Both the position numbers and the translations under genes were made by a program. This document shows positions 18,591 through 30,639 of a DNA stretch of 64,000 nucleotides, piece after piece. The stretch's first letter is position 1; every line of letters starts with the position of its first letter. The notes under the pieces were generated by a model. It was given only the letters and a program-made list of their open reading frames with translations, ran no database searches and was not told the DNA's origin. The DNA comes from Manis javanica (lineage: Eukaryota > Chordata > Mammalia > Pholidota > Manidae). The stretch lies in assembly GCF_040802235.1 (NCBI RefSeq), contig NC_133165.1:19191623-19255622 (forward strand). The letters are read 5' to 3'.

Positions 18591-20900
18591 GTGAGCCGTT
18601 TCCTTTCCCTTCTGCGCTGCCTTGCAGGGGAATCACCTTCCCCTTGCTTCCAGGCTAAAACACGAAACAGATGACAAGTTTTCTCTCGGCCACTGATGCA
18701 TCTCTAGCATCTACTTTATCACAGGCACTCAATATACACTTGTTGAAAGAATAAATTAATAGAGCTCTTCAAGGAAGGCTTTCCAAAGGGCGGGGCTCAC
18801 CAGGGACCAGACTTGCTTTAAGTAATATTCTCATAGGCCATCTAGAAAAGGGATTCTTCTTTCCAATCTATTAGACTTCGGGAGACTCTAATAATCGCAG
18901 TGAGATTCCTGGCTCATACATAGGCACGTCAGAGAAAATTTTAAGGCTATAGCGGGGGCAAAGAAGTGGCAAATTAATTTTATTGACATTTGGAAGCAGG
19001 ACTTCTTGAACATTTCCTTCATTCCATGAATAGACCTAAGAATCACTGTAAATCTTGCCTAAAGATATCAGATCTATGTTCTGCCTTTTAGCCAAAACAG
19101 AAATGGAAAGGCCATCAACATCAACCAAGTGTATACTGGTGTATCTTTGTCCACAGCAGGCTTTGTCCTTACCTGAAAAGCAAGCCTAATTCTATGATAA
19201 ATGCTGAAGAAGCAAGAAAACACCCTTTCTTGATACTAACCCACCAATACAGGGTATTAGAAGTACTTCTCTTGGTTTCATAAGCATTTCTAAGGAGCAT
19301 GTGAAGGAATGTGGAGTTTGTGCTCACTGGCAAAGGAGGAGTTAGTCATTTTATAAGATGCCTCAAAAGCAGCCTATTTTTAGAATGTTCCCTTTTGTCA
19401 TTGACATCTTAATGTACTGTAATTTGAAATGTTTGCATGTTGAGTGAGCAGAGCACAAGTGCTTGAGCAATGAGAATACCTACTCCTTACATGTGCTATT
19501 GATCGGCATATAAAGCAGGGGTACACCATCATGGCTCAGAACATTCACAGGACTGTAAAAGCAAAAATTAGTTTTCAAAAACCCCAAAAAGATGCTGAAT
19601 GGAATACTTCCTGTCGATATAATCTCTAGTTCTTCCTTTATTAACTGTTAATGTGATACCCAAAACAGTGGAATCCATTATTTTAAAGATATATATGTAA
19701 AAACAACACACTTTTTATAGAGACTTTCAGGGAAGATGTAACTTCACATGGATAAATAATATAATTTCATATACATAAATAAATAGAAATTTAAAGGAAA
19801 GCTGAACCATTTTGTTTCTCAGTTTAAACATTGCTGCATGTCTTTAAAAACAATTATGTGCCCAGTGATATATTTCTAATATAATGGTTAAGTACAAAAA
19901 ATACCACAAGTAAAAATGTCTACTTAATATCTAAAACCTGATTAGAACAAAAAAGTTCCAAAAAGAGGAGGGAAAGGGGGAATAGAAGGTTAGTGAGATG
20001 ATTTTTCTTGATTCCTAAGTCCAAAGCTTAGTAGTTCATAGAAAAAGTTTAGAAAATGTTTAAAATAAATACACCTTTGGTCAGAATGGACTTTTTTTTT
20101 TGCCTATATCCTCCTGGTGTCTGGCATACTAGACTGTGATAAGATAAAAACACAAATCCCCTTTTATAAACAATGTAGGGGGATTCATCTTAATAAGGCA
20201 GCTGTCATCATTTTGCAGGGAACCTGTGAGGGCAGCCAACGTGAAGTCTCCTCTGGCCTGCGCCTGGCACCTTCTGTCCAGTGGCGTGATGATGTCACTA
20301 AGGGTCCAGGCCCTCTTCATCTTTCTGCTGTCTTGCTTGATATAGCATAATGCTTTCCTCGTGGTAACAAGACAGCTGCCTCACTTCCAAACAACAGATT
20401 CTCAGACAACAACGTCAAAAACCAAAGTAAGAAGGGCTCAGACCTTCTCTTGTATCTCTCTTTTTGAAGAACATTTTCTAGAAGCTCCCCAGCCAACTTT
20501 TTTTTTGTCTCAATTACCACAGTTGTGTCACTTTCCCCCTCAAACCAATCACAACAAATAGAAATAGAATGAGATATTTCCCAGAATTAGAATGCTCACA
20601 ATTTGTTCCCTGGGATTAAGGAGGGCCCTACTTGGATTTCTATTGGTAAGGATAAGGGCAAGATGGTTGTTTGGACATTAACCAATGTGTCTACCATGCC
20701 ACAAAGACTGGTATATATACCTGAATGAGCATCTATTCATTTACACTGAGAAATAGTATTGCCAAGACAACTGGGCACTTGAATTCTCTAGCTGACATAT
20801 TCTTTCCTTATAGAACAGCAAAAAAGAAACTTCCAGGGAAGCTAAATTATAATGAGAAAGCTGCTAGGGAGTAGAGAACCAGACATGGAAGAGAGGGGAT
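18591..20900. other. Unassigned sequence
   Basis: A short L2/MIR-like 3' tail (18718-18760, CAGGCACTCAATA...GTTGAAAGAATAAAT) is visible. Otherwise no gene, RNA gene or named repeat. Open frames are all under 80 codons and lack known motifs. Confidence 0.4.
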
Positions 20901-20929
20901 TCCTCTCTGCTAAGGCTGATCTCTCTGCC

Positions 20930-21200
20930 TACAGTGCCTTTTCGCCTTTAACTTCCACATCCTTTAAAATTCTATTTAAGCATCAGCCCCTCTTGAAAGC
21001 TCTCTTTGTCACCCCCACCTTCCCCACCTGCACTTTCCACCCCCAGCTAAATTGCTTGCCTCTCCTCTGACTGCCAGGGTGTACTGTGTGTAAGTGTATC
21101 ATTACACCTACTCTGTGGTGTTGTACTTATCAATTTATGTGTCCTTGCCACTAAATGTGAGTTCCTTAAAAGCGTAAGCTGGGCTATTTGTTCTCACAGA
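20930..21200 (+). repeat. L2 LINE 3' fragment
   Basis: The sequence from TTTAACTTCCACATCC through CACTAAATGTGAGTTCCTTAAAAGC follows the L2 3' consensus order (cattccacttaa-type block, 'ccactagaatgtgagctcc'). Confidence 0.55.
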
Positions 21201-21244
21201 GTTAGGGGTTAGCACCAAGTGCAATATATGGATATGGAGGATGG

Positions 21245-22045
21245 ATATTTGTGGTAGGCAGAATTGCCTCCCCTCAAAATATGCAAATCCTAATCCCTGA
21301 AATCCCTGTTGTGATGGTTAATTTTATGTAAAACAGGAGGGTACTTTTTAATGAAATTTTCATTTAAATGGGTGAACACAGATTACCCTCCATAACCTGG
21401 GTGGGCTTCCCCCAATCAGTTGAAGGCCTGAATAGAACAAAAAGACTAGCCCCCCTAAGCCACTGGGAATTCTCTAGCAGGCTGCCTTCAGTCTTCAGGC
21501 CACCCACTTTTCTGCATCTTCAGTCTGCGAGCCCACTCTGCAGATTTTGGACATGCCAGCTGCTATAATCATGTGGACTAACTAATTCCTTGTAATAAAT
21601 TATATATATATATATCTCTTCTATTGATTGTGGTTTCTCTGGAGAACCCTGGCTAACACATCTGTGAATATATAAGGGAGTTTGCTGACATGATTAAATT
21701 AAGGATCCTGAGATGGGAAGATTATAAGACTATCTGGGATTATGCAGCAGGCTCAATGTAATCATAAGGGGCCTCATAAGAGAGACAGAAGTGTCAGAGT
21801 CAAAGATGTACTGACAGACACAGAGGCCCATAATTGCTGGCTGGGGCCACCAACCAAGGACAGTATGTAGAAGCTGAGAAAGAAACAAGGAAATGATCCT
21901 TCCATAGAGCTTCAGATGGAACACAGCCCTGTCAATATCTTGATTTTAGCCCAGTGAGACCCAGTGTTTTAATCCTGACCTCCATAACTGTAAGTAACAA
22001 ATTTATGTCATTCTAAGTCAGAATGTTCATGGTGATATGTGACAG
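21245..22045 (+). repeat. MaLR/MLT1-like LTR, interrupted
   Basis: GTGGTAGGCAGAATTGCC at the start, GATTAAATTAAGGATCCTGAGATGGG, and CCTTGATTTTAGCCCAGTGAGACC-like and CCTCCATAACTGTAAG near the end match the MLT1-type order. The element is split by 21310-21660. Confidence 0.55.
21310..21660 (+). mobile_element. Solo LTR-like insertion inside the MaLR-like LTR
   Basis: It runs from TGTGATGGTTAATTTTATG to GGAGAACCCTGGCTAACACA with TG...CA ends. Flanks CCTGT (21305-21309) and TCTGT (21661-21665) look like a 5-bp target duplication with one change. An AATAAA and a TA-rich microsatellite (21600-21615) lie near its end. I recognise the type as a common mammalian repeat but do not assign its name. 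Confidence 0.55.
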
Positions 22046-22119
22046 CAACAATACAAAACTATGTTTACAGTGCTAAAGGAAATGGTTTTGGTTGACAGAA
22101 ATGACTTAATATTTAATGC

Positions 22120-22560
22120 ATTAAGCTATTATAATAATAACTAGCACTTAATCATTTCTTGCTATATATGAGACATTTTTACACATTCAATCTTGATCCA
22201 AATAACTAAACCAAGATCAAGATACTATTATCCCAAACCTTCCTAAAAGTGTCTGTCAATACCTTAATCAAAAAAATTAATTAATTGAAAATAAATATAT
22301 AAAATCTCAGACAGCCCTATGAAATAAAATTTTCAATGAGGATGTGTTTATGAAAGCAAAGTGGGGTACTATTTCTGTTAGAAAATTAAAAGAATAGATT
22401 ATTTATATTGAAAAAAAAAGATACTATTCTCCTTACTTACAGATAAGCAAACCAAAATTCAGAAAGCCTGTATAATTTTGTGACAGTATCGTGCCAATAA
22501 CTAGGTGTTGGAAATCAAGGCACGTTCCTCTGAGTCCTGGTGCCCCTGACATGTGCTACA
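22120..22560 (-). repeat. MIR-like fragment, interrupted
   Basis: The left part (22120-22229) and right part (22420-22560, CTTACTTACAGATAAGCAAACC...) together resemble a reverse-oriented MIR. A poly(A)-tailed insertion separates them. Confidence 0.5.
22230..22417 (+). mobile_element. Short poly(A)-tailed insertion of unknown source
   Basis: AAGATACTATT occurs at 22219-22229 and 22418-22428, and the insert ends in A9. This is the footprint of L1-mediated retroposition. The inserted ~190 bp is AT-rich and not recognised as SINE, tRNA or known mRNA. Confidence 0.55.
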
Positions 22561-23790
22561 CCAAGCAGCTCTGCAACACAGCACTGACGCATACGGCTTG
22601 AGAGGCCGTAAGCCTCCCCCAGTCTTCTTCAGCGCTCCTAAAACAACTTAAATAACAGTGAAAATGAAGGGAGAACTGTGTGCTTATTTGCAAACGCAGT
22701 TTCAAGACAGGTTCTTTGCTTCTCTTCACAGAGGGATGGCCTTCCATAAGCCCCTCCCAGAGGAAATTCTGGAGCTATCCAACCGTCAGTCCACAGACTG
22801 AGTCCTCTCTGTAGGCTTCCTCTCTCCATGGACAAAGACAAACTAAGTATCAGGACCTGGCTTGCCTTTATGTCACATTTTTGTATTATTAATTCCTATC
22901 TTTAAAAAATATTAAAGCAATCAATTAGACTATAACCAGGGCTTCCTCAGACAATCCTGTCTTTTAAGATGATTTTGCAAATCTGTAAGGGCAGCTGTTT
23001 CTTACATATTTCATAAATATATAGTTAACTGAAACTATTTGAAGTTCACCTGCTTCACCTCGCCATTGCCCCAATGTGCTGCCTACACATTAATTACATA
23101 ATGAACATTTATGTCAATGCACATTTGTTTAGAGAGTCTTTTTAATGATCAGAGACTTACAAAGGCCTTTGCGTTATAAAGTAACACTTGAAATAATTCA
23201 TAAACTGTAAAAATCCTGCTGCAATTATAAATAGATGCAACACAGGTTTGAGTGATCATGTCTTGGTATAGAAAGTCCACTGAGGAACATCTAATGAAAT
23301 AATCACCTTTTTATAACTATGGATAAAATAGAAAGGTCTGTTTACTTTATTTGTACTTTATATAAGGTCAAATTTTAATTTAAAAATTTTTTAGATACTA
23401 TTAAAACTCCTTTATGGCTGATGTATGAAAGAATTTCTTGAATGTAATAATTTGACTAATTGAAGGGTACTTTTTTTGGAACACAGTAATTAGAAAAGAT
23501 TGTGCTTAGAACATTTCTAATATGGATAATTCAGAGTTCATCTGTATAAAGCCAATGTGGGCGGCCTCATCGCTACTACCCGAGACTTCATATTTAGAGG
23601 ATTCTTTTAAAATTTGAGCACTATGTATTTGCCAACCACACAGTTTACTTAGTGTACACACACAAAGCACAGGTATTTTTGCCAGTGTTTTTGTTAAATA
23701 TATTAATTAATTTACTTCAAAATCTTAAGTATAAGGATGAGAAAATCTGTACTTAAGATTCCCTTTTTAAAAAAATAAAGGAAGGAAATC
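22561..23790. other. Unassigned AT-rich sequence
   Basis: No gene or clear repeat family seen. Frames at 22556-22841 (minus, up to 67 codons) have no known motif. Confidence 0.4.
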
Positions 23791-23794
23791 ACAT

Positions 23795-24270
23795 CATTTT
23801 CAAAAACATGGATGAAACTGGAGGGCATTATGCTACGTTAAATAAGCTAGCAGAGAAAGATCAGTACTGCATGGTATCACTTATATAAGGAATCTAAAAA
23901 ATAAAAAAGGTTGAACTCAATGCAGCAGAGTAGAACAGTGATTGTCAAGGGCTAGGGGGTGAGGGAAACAGGCAGAGTTTGGTCAAATTATACAAACTTT
24001 CAGTTCTAAGATGAGTAAGATCTCAAGATCTAAAGTATTACATCTTGACTATAGGTGATAATACTGTATTATATAATTGTAATTTGCTAAGAAAGTAGAA
24101 TTTAAATGTTCTCACCAAAAAAGTGGGGGTGGAATATGTGAGGTGATAAATGTGTTAACTTGATGGATTCTTTCACAATGTGCACATATATCAGATCATC
24201 AAAGTTGTATACTTTAAATATCTTAGAATTTTGTCAATCATACCTCAGTAAAGCTGAAAAAAATTGAAGA
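23795..24270 (+). mobile_element. L1 3' end fragment
   Basis: It contains AACATGGATGAAACTGGAGG, GGAATCTAAAAAATAAAAAAGG and a 3' UTR running to AAAGCTGAAAAAAATTG. This is the standard L1MA/MB-type end in sense orientation. Confidence 0.75.
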
Positions 24271-24789
24271 GAGAAGCCAATTCAGTAGGCATTCTGAATT
24301 GTTCCTCTAATGATGAATATGAAAAGGATCTTTGGTCTCAAGTGAAATCTTCAAATATCTTAAAATAGCTCACCATTCCAATCCTGCTCTCTAAAACCAA
24401 TCTGTAAATTACATTATACCAACCTGTAATGGATAAAATGTATTTAAAGCAAAGTCATGCTTGTTTAGATAAGTGGAAAAAGACTTTTTGAAGAAAAAAA
24501 AAGATTCCCTTTTTACTGTTTTTTGATTTCTAATCACAGACACAATTTAATAGTAAATTTTTTTGGAAGAAATTAATACAGTAAAGATTTCTTTTAAATG
24601 CTTGTTTGTAATAAACATTACATCAGAAACCAACAGGGTATAAGCCTTCAAAATAAATAAATAAATAGAAGCCAAAATTCTTTTGATGAAATTTTCATCT
24701 TCTCTCTGCCAAATCATTCTCCATTCTTGATTCTCTTTTCCTCTTCCTAAACACACCATTTATCAAGCCATTCGTGGGGACCTGTTACG

Positions 24790-25180
24790 TCCATATCCTC
24801 GGTATTTCCTTCTGCGAATCTCCATCACTAGCACACCGTCATCTCTGTGGTTCATGCAGCAGCTTTCTGCATGGCTTCTCAGAATCTCTCCCTAACCCCG
24901 CTACTGTCCTCCCACCCACAGCCACCCTCTAGAATTCCAACAGACCAATTCTTCTTTGTAAAACTGAAAACTAATCATACCACTCTGCTGCTTAAAACAA
25001 CTTTGGGATGCCAGGCTTTCAATGATTTGCTCCCTGTGTAAGTCTCCATATGCAGAGACACTTAACAATTAGAAATTGAAGGGCAAGGAATGCAGCTTTA
25101 AAAAAAATCTTTACATTCTCATTGCTAGCTCAGTGCCTAGACGATAGGGGGTGCTCAGTTGATATTTGTTAAGGAGTATC
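24790..25180 (+). repeat. L2 LINE 3' fragment
   Basis: The block AATCATACCACTCTGCTGCTTAAAAC followed by GGGATGCCAGGC, and the end CTCAGTGCCTAG...GTGCTCAGTTGATATTTGTT, match L2 in sense orientation. Confidence 0.55.
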
Positions 25181-25434
25181 TGGTCTAGTTCCGTGGTTTT
25201 AAAAATCTGCTCTCAACCTATTGATGCTTATATGAAGAGGATAAGCTTCCTGCATCCTGTGTCAGCTCTTTCAGACCCATCTTCACGCTGGTTCCCAGAC
25301 CTTGGCTAGCATTTGCTTTCTTGCTCCATGGCATCGTGCTTTCTTGACATATAACTCAGTGGCATTAGACCACAGCCAGGGGTTCCTGCCCGGGGGAGCC
25401 CTTCACCATTGTCTTACCAATGGGTTTCATCCCC

Positions 25435-25835
25435 GGGTAAGTTCACTATGGATTCAATGAGACCGAGGAATGATGATGGGACATTTTTGGGGTGAAAGGG
25501 TTATACCCAACTTTATTCCCATGGTGGCAGGTAAAGTGCTAAAATCCCGTCCACTCGGAGCAAGTCTGCATGCAGCAAGCCGGTCTCTGCCTCTGGGCCT
25601 CTCTAACCCGCAGCCGTCATCAGTCTCTGTCCTCGGCGCTGCCACCACTCCAGTCTCTGCTTCCCTGCGGCTGTGCCGCTGTGTCGCCCAGAGCACTGGG
25701 CAGAGCTCTTTATATAGAGTCAAGAGCAACATATTGCCCACACCGGTGCAGTGAGCTAGCCCACGAGGACTAGGTGAGAATCGTGGCCACAGAAACCTTC
25801 ACTTTATCCACACCCATCATCAGCTGAAACCCTGA
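25435..25835 (-). repeat. LTR-like repeat with TATA box, copy 1
   Basis: Minus-strand TATATAAAGAGCTC is followed by a GC-rich region. Shared landmarks with 26110-26490 are GGATTCAATGAG, GTGGCAGGT, GCAGAGCTCTTT and CTGGCCACAG-like blocks. Overlapping 67-95 codon frames on both strands here are by-products of the GC-rich composition. Confidence 0.45.
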
Positions 25836-25964
25836 CACTGTATTGAGATCCCTAACATGGGAATAAACATGCATTTTCTAGAAAAAAGAAAAGACCAGGG
25901 TGACATGTTATGTACTGACTCTACACCTGGGCAAGTGACAGCTTGACCTGGTGCTTTAGCATCG

Positions 25965-26025
25965 TAAATGGTAAGTGGTTGGATTTGGTGTATATTTTGA
26001 CAGTCCAGCCAACAGGACTGTTAGG
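25965..26025 (-). repeat. L2-like fragment
   Basis: GGATTTGGTGTATATTTTGACAG then CCAGCCAACAGGACTG matches an L2 segment in reverse; the same segment recurs at 28360. Confidence 0.4.
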
Positions 26026-26109
26026 GCAATAGAAGTGCTTGTGTTACCTGAGTAGAGTAAATGCAAAACCTAGAGTATTTTATTTTAATCACTGTAGCTC
26101 TGGGCTGAA

Positions 26110-26490
26110 GGAGGTTTAGCCCCAAGCAAGGTCACTCTGGATTCAATGAGCCTGAATAACAACAACAGAACATTGTGTGTAAAAAGAGGCTTTCACCAAG
26201 GGTTATTCTCACAGTGGCAGGTCAAGGAATACAATCCTGACCTCTCTGCCTCTGCTCCAGCTTCTGCTCCTGCCGCTGCTCTCCTCTGCTGCTCGGTCTC
26301 TGGTCCCCAGCTAGTACCAGGCGGAGCTCTTTTTATAGCAACACATGCAATAATGACTTTTTGCTAACAGGTATGCAAGCATGTGCCTGCACAGTAGGCC
26401 AAGTATTAGCTCATCCCACATACACAGCAGGCGAGTAGCTAAGGATCAGATGAGGATCCTGGCCACAGGTCTTCCATTTTTCTCTACATT
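26110..26490 (-). repeat. LTR-like repeat with TATA box, copy 2
   Basis: Minus-strand CTATAAAAAGAGCTC plays the TATA role. It is the same family and orientation as 25435-25835, but diverged. Confidence 0.45.
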
Positions 26491-27040
26491 ACTAAAATTC
26501 AATTTTGCTATTCTGAGATAAAGAAATAGCATTTAAAAAATTTTGCAAAACCGCAGAAAGTTATTTTAACCTTTAGCTTCTGCATAAACAAGTAAATACT
26601 ATTAAGTCACATTTTAAATTTTTAACTGTTTTAAGTTTAAAGCCACACTTCCCTAATTTATTTTGGTTTTAGCTCTGAACTACTCAGTTATCCATTCAGA
26701 TGATTCCTGAGGCTTTCTTCACTAACCATTCTCCCTCTCCTGCCTCTTTAAGTAATCTAGTAAAAACACCAATTATGAATCTGATAGCACTCAAGTCCAT
26801 CATGAAACCAATTTTATTACTTAACATTGGGATTCACCAGATGAAAAGTGGTGATTGATATAATTTAAGTGATGAGACAAGCATGTTAAGCCATTAAAGA
26901 GGCTAGAGAGATTATATACGTAGCATCTTCAACTATGTTACCACTACCTGGCTATTACTTTTTAAATAATTAATATATTAATCCATACTTTCATCCATCC
27001 ATTCATCTATTTTTTGCTTAAAATTTCTTAAATCATTTCA
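26491..27040. other. Unassigned AT-rich sequence
   Basis: Nothing recognised. Confidence 0.4.
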
Positions 27041-27200
27041 CAATTATTTCTTGAGAATCTACTATGTTCCAAGTACTGCTCAAGGCAGTGAGGCTACAAG
27101 GCCTGTATAGTAGGTGGGATCTCTACCTGATGGACAAGGAAACAAAGTACAGAATATAGTTTCAGAAACTGCTAACTACTATAAGATAAATAAACTATGA
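27041..27200 (-). repeat. L2 LINE fragment
   Basis: CTTGAGAATCTACTATGTTCC, AAGTACTGCTCAAGGCAGTGAGGC is the common reverse-oriented L2 3' block. Confidence 0.5.
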
Positions 27201-27204
27201 AAAT

Positions 27205-27560
27205 GGAATAGAGTGTGTGGGTAAAACTGCCATATTTCCATATTTCCAGAATCTCTCGCCTGGCTTTAGCACATCTCCTTATCAACAGGTGTTTACAAGG
27301 AGTGGAGAGAAGTAGTTCATTTCCATATCAGTGGCTAATTACCTGGGTGACTGAGGGCTTATCTGAACCTGAGAGGTTGGGGGAAATCTTCGCTTGCTTC
27401 CACCACAGCAGGACACAGAGAGGCTAGATGGCTGTTTGCAAGCAATAAACGGGTTTTAAACTTTATTTCTTCCTTTGAATGATTTCAGATTCAGCTAAGT
27501 ATTTTGCTCCAGGATTTCCCCTTCCCACATTTACATCTGCTGCAGTCGGCAAGATCTCTG
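27205..27560 (+). repeat. Unnamed LTR-like repeat, member 2
   Basis: Matches the reverse complement of 12380-12600 block by block (CAGAATCTCTC, CTGGCTTTAG, CAACAGGTGTTT, GGAGAGAAGTAG, TTATCTGAACC). It continues through AAACTTTATTTCTTCCTTTGA as in member 1. Confidence 0.5.
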
Positions 27561-27810
27561 AACCTGAAATCTGTCTACATGGGTGTGACCTTTGGGCGGT
27601 CTGCCCCTAGAGATGGTGGGGAGATGCTCAGAACCACCCCCCACCCCCTGCGGATAGTTGGGAGGCCCCAGTAGAGGCATTGGCAGAGGGTAGAGCTTCA
27701 CCTAGGAGCCCCCTATCTGTGGGGCTTCCAATTTGGAAGCCCCTAGTGGGGCACTGGTATAGGGTAAAGCCCTCATAGAGGGGTGAGTCCTTTCCCAGAA
27801 CTGGAGAAGG

Positions 27811-28155
27811 ATGGAGACACCAGAAGCTGCAAAATTAGCCCTCCGTGAGATAGAAGATTGCTTAGAGGTCCTGAGTGGCCATGTAGCAGCTGGCATTACA
27901 GGGTCTTTTTCCTAGAAATAGTGGAAAATATTATCGAGAAGACAGAGGGTTATACAGGAGAGAGAGAGAACTATCGAGGAGAGAGAGGGACTTCAGCAGG
28001 AGGGAGACACACTTTGGCACTGCTTGGAGGAGCTGGGTGATGTCCTATGGGATGCCCTTAAGGAAGAGAGTCAGTTATTGAGAAAATGGATCATGCTCCC
28101 GGAAGATTTCTTACCAGTGAGCAGGGAGGCAGCAGGAGAAGCTGCATTGAGGTAG
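27811..28155 (+). pseudogene. Glu-rich coiled-coil-like frames after LTR member 2
   Basis: A 34-codon ATG frame (27811-27915) reads METPEAAKLALREIEDCLEV and continues to a stop; a second frame (27922-28155, 77 codons) has a heptad-like stretch around LEELGDVLWDALKEESQLL. Both are rich in Glu/Leu. They follow an LTR-like repeat, so a decayed retroviral 5' coding region is plausible, but no Gag motif is seen and the family is unknown. Confidence 0.3.
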
Positions 28156-28359
28156 GCCATGGGGAGGGGGGGAAAGAGCAGTGACTTCAACCCTGGAGAT
28201 AGTGGAGGAGCTGCGGGAGAAGGTGAAGAAGCGGGGCCGTGGGCTGATCTGCTGCTGAGGCCACCACACGAGGCACCAGCCTCTCCTGTATTAAAGGCCT
28301 GCCTGACTGTAATTAAAAAATAAAAATGAAACAACCACAGGCTCTAACATTGAGGATGT

Positions 28360-28640
28360 TAAGAGGTGAATTTGGTATATATTTTAGAGATCCAACCAAC
28401 AAGACTGTTGTGGAATTTGGGGGTCTTGGGAAAATAAAAGCTTCTTGGTTTTTTAATTTAAATAACTGGGTGGATGGGGATGCCATTCATGGAAATGGAG
28501 AATAGTGAGAAGAGTTCTCTTTGGCACTTATCTTTGGTTCTGTTTGAAATCTGAGGAATATATGTTACTCTAAGAGGAAATGTCAAGGATGAAGTTGAAT
28601 ACAGTAGTCTGGAACTCAAGAGAGGTGAGGAGAGCTTTCA
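28360..28640 (-). repeat. L2 LINE fragment
   Basis: GGTATATATTTTAGAGATCC, CAACCAACAAGACTG, GGAGAATAGTGAGAAGAG and TCAAGGATGAAG follow the reverse L2 order. Confidence 0.5.
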
Positions 28641-28789
28641 TAAATCATTTCTCTGCTCAGGCTATTTTGTTCCAAATCAACTTAAAGTTCATGGGAATTA
28701 CGGCCACCTGCCTCCGTACCTTAGAGCTATAAGGCTGAGGAGCTGACCCCATCTATGTCAACAAGATTTAGTTATTTTTTTCAGGAAAC

Positions 28790-29145
28790 TACCCAGAGAA
28801 GATAAAACCATCAGCCAATAAATAACTTCACTGTTGACTTCAGGAACTCCCTGCAAATCAGCTGCTCTGAAATGGTCCCCTCATCAAACCATGGCTTATT
28901 TGTCAAGACTCACTCCAGCTTTCTCAGCTCACTGTGTTCACCAACCTGAAACCATTATTTCACAAACTGACCCCATCCCAATCTGTTGCTCACTTGAAAC
29001 ACCTGTCAGAAAGCCTGTCAGCCCAGACCCAGATACTATATAATCCTTCTCTGACTCTTCCCTCTTGATTCTGCTAAAGCACCCTGACTGCAGTGATTCT
29101 GAATAAACTAAGTCTCGCTTTGCTAACAGTTGATTACATTTTGGG
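28790..29145 (+). repeat. Solo LTR-like element
   Basis: CCAGATACTATATAATCC (TATA-like) is followed about 70 bp on by GATTCTGAATAAACTAAGTC (AATAAA), the U3-R spacing of a class I ERV LTR. No family name is assigned. Confidence 0.45.
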
Positions 29146-30235
29146 GTGTTCAAGATTCTTTACTATTTTTGTTCTCCTTATACTAAGTGTTAGTCCTATA
29201 AGTATCTGTTTACCTACCTGCTTTGAGGCTCACAATGAGCAAAATGAGATTTCTGAAATTGGGAGGCCCCTTAGACATCTCTTCTAATGAATTTATTTTA
29301 CAATGGGAAAATGAGGCCAGAGTAATTGTGATCCATCCAGTGTGACAGATAGATCATTAAAACATAACTCCAAGTCTGGCACTCTCTGTGGAAGAATATA
29401 CATCTTCACTTTTGAGCAAGATGAAATAAAGTATTTTTTTAAGCTTTTATTATATATAAACTTCCTAGCTGAGGAGAGACAGATTGGCTGTTTTTGTTTC
29501 TGTTTGTGGTTATGCTTAGCACTACTTGCCAAGTGGACTTAGGCATTAAGCACATGTATTCATAAATAATAGTAAATTTTAATTCACATTTACCAAAACT
29601 TTAGATATTGAAAGTTCATTATCAGCAGAAAGATACAGAAACATCAGCTACCAAATCATACAACTCCTGAAGTACCTGCAGTTTTCTCATAATCTAAATA
29701 TAGAAGAAAAGAACAACAGCAACAACAACAAAAAACCCAATTTACCAAGCCAACTGTATATCCTTCTCTAACGGTGGGATTTGCCATGAAAATACCCAAG
29801 AAGTTAACAGCCACTTTGAATAGTCAAGATATGGAGTCTCTTGAAGAAGCTGAAATACACAAATTTGTTATGGTACATTATCTATCTTGACTCAAATCTG
29901 GTAAACATTATGGGAAAATCTCAAACATTTTCTGTAACAATATTATCCCAATGCAGTGGATACCTATAGTATTCTTTTCTCCTTGTCCCCTTATTTCAGA
30001 AATTGTCTTGCCGACTTCATCCACATTAGGACACTGGGGGCTGACTAAAATGACTCCCATGCCTCCACGATGCCACGGCCTGGCTGTAAGTGATGGGACC
30101 AGAGGTGGGTACTTGGTCTGCGTTAAGCCAATGGGCCCCTGGGTGGAGGAACGAGAGAGTGAAGTCAGGCTCCCAGTGCCTGGATTACAAATGTAGGAAA
30201 CTCAGGAGTTGCCGTGAGCTATGGTCATCATTTGC
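29146..30235. other. Unassigned sequence
   Basis: 29220-29340 may be a weak MIR relic. 29715-29735 is an AAC-type simple repeat. No gene is recognised. Confidence 0.35.
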
Positions 30236-30239
30236 CCCA

Positions 30240-30415
30240 AGCTATCCGCGGTGTCTATTTTAAGGGCACTAATTATATTCATGGGGGCTCCACCCTCATG
30301 ACCGAATCACCTCCCAAAGGCTCCATGTCCTAATACCAACACATTTGAGGTTAGTTTTCACCATATAAATTCTGGGGAGACACCAATATTCAGGCTATAG
30401 CAGAAGACATGAACA
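30240..30415 (-). repeat. MaLR-type LTR fragment
   Basis: AAGGGCACTAATTATATTCATGGGGGCTC, CTCATGACC, ATCACCTCCCAAAGGC and ATTTGAGGTTAG match a reversed MST/MLT1-type LTR. Confidence 0.6.
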
Positions 30416-30639
30416 CAGATCATTCAACTGGGGGTACGAGGTAAGGAATAGCTGCCTCTGGGGCATCAAGCCTGGAAGAGGCTAGCAGTCACTCCTCGAG
30501 CACTTTTGCCTTTTCTTATCCTACACCGAGTTGATAAAATCAGCAACCAGTTACCTCCTCATAGGAAGATGTGATGGGAAGCAGTTCCGGTGAGAGCAGG
30601 ACTTGCACAAAGCGTGTGCGGTGCTCCAACCTGCTGTTC

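Noticed and set aside
25454-25773. Overlapping 67-95 codon frames
   Set aside because: They fall in a GC-rich LTR-like repeat and are antisense to each other.
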